Shown: positions 62,864 to 64,000 of the stretch, piece after piece
Position numbering within the stretch: position 1 is the first letter of the stretch
Layout: every line of letters starts with the position of its first letter
Assembly: GCF_001557875.1 (NCBI RefSeq)
Contig: NZ_LNRF01000001.1
Location: forward strand, 1,240,001 to 1,304,000
Direction of reading: 5' to 3'
Length of the DNA: 64,000 nt
Source: Vibrio splendidus
GTDB lineage: Bacteria > Pseudomonadota > Gammaproteobacteria > Enterobacterales > Vibrionaceae
Notes under the pieces: model-generated
Seen by the model: the letters and a program-made list of their open reading frames with translations, nothing else
Database searches by the model: none
Told to the model about the DNA's origin: nothing
Program-made: the position numbers and the translations under genes

Positions 62864-64000
62864 TAAGCACCACCGATTGCTTCAAAAACAATGTCACTAA
62901 TAATCACATTACCGTCATAAGGAAGTATTATTTCTCTTTCTTCCTTGATTTGGACAATGCTCTTCAAACCAATTTTTTGCGCACTAATGTATCCATCGAC
63001 CAATAAAAGCCAGTCTTCTAATTCTATATTAAGGTCAAACATCATATAGCTTTGCGCAGCAGACAGAGGGAGAATGTTCAGATCAGCTTTAATAGCCTCA
63101 AACATTAATTCCAACGCTTCGTCTACCTCATTAAGTTCAAACTCTTCCTCATCTTCACGGACATCCATGACTTCGATACTGTCTAAATCTGAAGTTTTAC
63201 CTTTCTTCCGCTCACCGCTAGCAAGAGCCCTCACTGCCAAATCGATTAAGTCATCAGCTTGGAGCTCACTGTTAGTATTTCCATAGGCTCGTACTTCCGT
63301 TTCCGAAACCTGAGACAAGCAGTCAGGCAAGCATTCAATTGAATCTATGGATGGAGAGAAGGTTTTGTCATCTTGGAATTTAATTGCAAAAACATCAATA
63401 ATACGATTAAGCTTGGACGATTTCTTATCTCGCTGAAGCTTTGCCAACATATCGACCATTTTTTTGTTTGATACATTTAAATCCTTCAATGCTAGATCGA
63501 TTTTAGATTTAAGTACCTTAAGAAGGATTCTCTCAAGATGAATATCAGTTTGTACCCACTCCCTAAGCTTTTTCACACTTAAGTGCTCGAAGATATCATT
63601 GATTCTACCGATCTCACGTTTGCATCGACCGATTTGGCGAATTTTGTCATCAACATCAGTGACCATGCTAAATTCATCCGCAACGATCCTATGAAAAGAA
63701 GACACAGTCTCAACCAAGGCGTCATTTACCTCGACGGTTATCTCTCGAATTTCATCTAAATAGTTTTGTTTTTTATCGTCATTGAAATCCTTAACTCGTC
63801 TATAACTTTCAACGGCATAGTCCAAATTTTCAATCTGATTAGAAAACTCGCCATGACGTTCTCTGAATCTATAACGGCTAGTCACCCTATCTAGTAAACG
63901 CTTAACAGACGAATGGATTTGGACTCCATGTTCATCATCTAAGTCATACGCTAACTGATGCTTTGTAAGCGCAGCGATTGCAGCCTTATTGCTTTCACTA
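62863..64000 (-). CDS. Coiled-coil protein, kleisin-like (5' part cut by the right edge)
   Basis: The frame stays open to the window end, with 38 more codons before the GTG at 63885 (reading SESNKAAIAALTKHQLAYDL onward), so the true start lies outside. The visible 378 residues have a winged-helix-like N-terminal part, long amphipathic helices (about 40-210 of the visible part), an acidic linker (VREDEEEFELNEVDEALEL) and a small C-terminal domain. That order recalls MukF/MksF/JetA-type kleisins. The Toprim gene follows with a TAATG overlap. Identity as a condensin subunit is an inference; SMC and MukE-like genes would lie to the right. Confidence 0.5.
   Translation of the reverse strand, partial: SESNKAAIAALTKHQLAYDLDDEHGVQIHSSVKRLLDRVTSRYRFRERHGEFSNQIENLDYAVESYRRVKDFNDDKKQNYLDEIREITVEVNDALVETVSSFHRIVADEFSMVTDVDDKIRQIGRCKREIGRINDIFEHLSVKKLREWVQTDIHLERILLKVLKSKIDLALKDLNVSNKKMVDMLAKLQRDKKSSKLNRIIDVFAIKFQDDKTFSPSIDSIECLPDCLSQVSETEVRAYGNTNSELQADDLIDLAVRALASGERKKGKTSDLDSIEVMDVREDEEEFELNEVDEALELMFEAIKADLNILPLSAAQSYMMFDLNIELEDWLLLVDGYISAQKIGLKSIVQIKEEREIILPYDGNVIISDIVFEAIGGA

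Larger units (their letters stand above)
45848..64000. mobile_element. Tn7-like transposon with defence cargo (right part outside the window)
   Basis: The proposed end starts with TG at 45848, 9 bp after gcvP, followed at 8 bp by three tandem TnsB-site-like repeats. Inside are a complete tnsA-tnsB-tnsC-tniQ-tnsD operon and mainly predicted defence genes. tnsA to tnsD are transcribed away from the gcvP-proximal end, as in Tn7 relative to glmS. The far end and the target duplication are not visible. The extent of the element beyond about 58.3 kb is inferred from continuous accessory gene content. Confidence 0.65.

Noticed and set aside
50508-64000. CRISPR-associated Tn7-like (type I-F3) transposon
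   Set aside because: TnsABC plus TniQ in Vibrio suggested it, but no Cas8/5, Cas7 or Cas6-like gene and no spaced direct repeats are visible between tnsA and the right edge.

Overview
The window looks like a Vibrio chromosome of the Splendidus type. The grounds are moderate G+C, an AcpH/RhlE/TyrP/CreA/Gsk/Fhs gene set typical of Vibrionaceae, many c-di-GMP enzymes, a GlyGly-CTERM trypsin-like protease, and glyA-gcvH-gcvP divergent from a cupin regulator and gcvT. The species is inferred from gene content only. No rRNA, tRNA or CRISPR array was found.

Positions 1-45.8 kb are ordinary chromosome. In order: the end of an OLD-family nuclease (YbjD-like); a DUF1097 membrane protein; a LysR regulator divergent from a formate/nitrite channel fused to CBS domains; cytochrome b561 and YceI; an EAL phosphodiesterase; an RND efflux operon with two lipoprotein adaptors and a divergent TetR regulator; RhlE; AcpH; a TyrP-type permease; a chemoreceptor; a second RND pump; an HD-GYP protein that lacks one metal ligand; CreA, Gsk and Fhs; a GGDEF protein; ArfB; and a secreted serine protease. 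Two 42-codon genes not usually called are described: an acidic protein at 17110-17238 and a lipoprotein at 28626-28754.

Positions 31-45.8 kb hold a one-carbon/glycine block: fhs, gcvT, an XRE-cupin regulator, glyA, gcvH and gcvP. Three sequences match the PurR operator consensus, at fhs, at glyA and downstream of the regulator gene. No glycine riboswitch was found before gcvT or glyA.

From about 45.85 kb to the right edge lies an accessory region that I read as a Tn7-like transposon inserted 9 bp after the gcvP stop codon. Its proposed end carries three tandem ~20-bp repeats that resemble Tn7 TnsB-binding sites and sit 8 bp from a terminal TG, the same spacing as in Tn7. The transposition operon, at 50.5-58.1 kb, is tnsA-tnsB-tnsC-tniQ-tnsD plus a sixth gene of unknown function. 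There are no cas genes, so targeting is probably by the TnsD-like protein acting on the end of gcvP. The cargo is mostly predicted defence: a three-gene ABC-ATPase/nuclease system of the ABC-3C/Lamassu kind plus an unknown neighbour (46.1-50.1 kb, between the proposed end and tnsA), a DarT/DarG toxin-antitoxin pair in unusual convergent orientation (58.3-60.0 kb), an HD-family nucleotide hydrolase (60.2-61.7 kb), and a Toprim protein coupled to a coiled-coil protein that runs off the right edge and may belong to a condensin-like (Wadjet/Mks-type) system. The far transposon end is not in the window.
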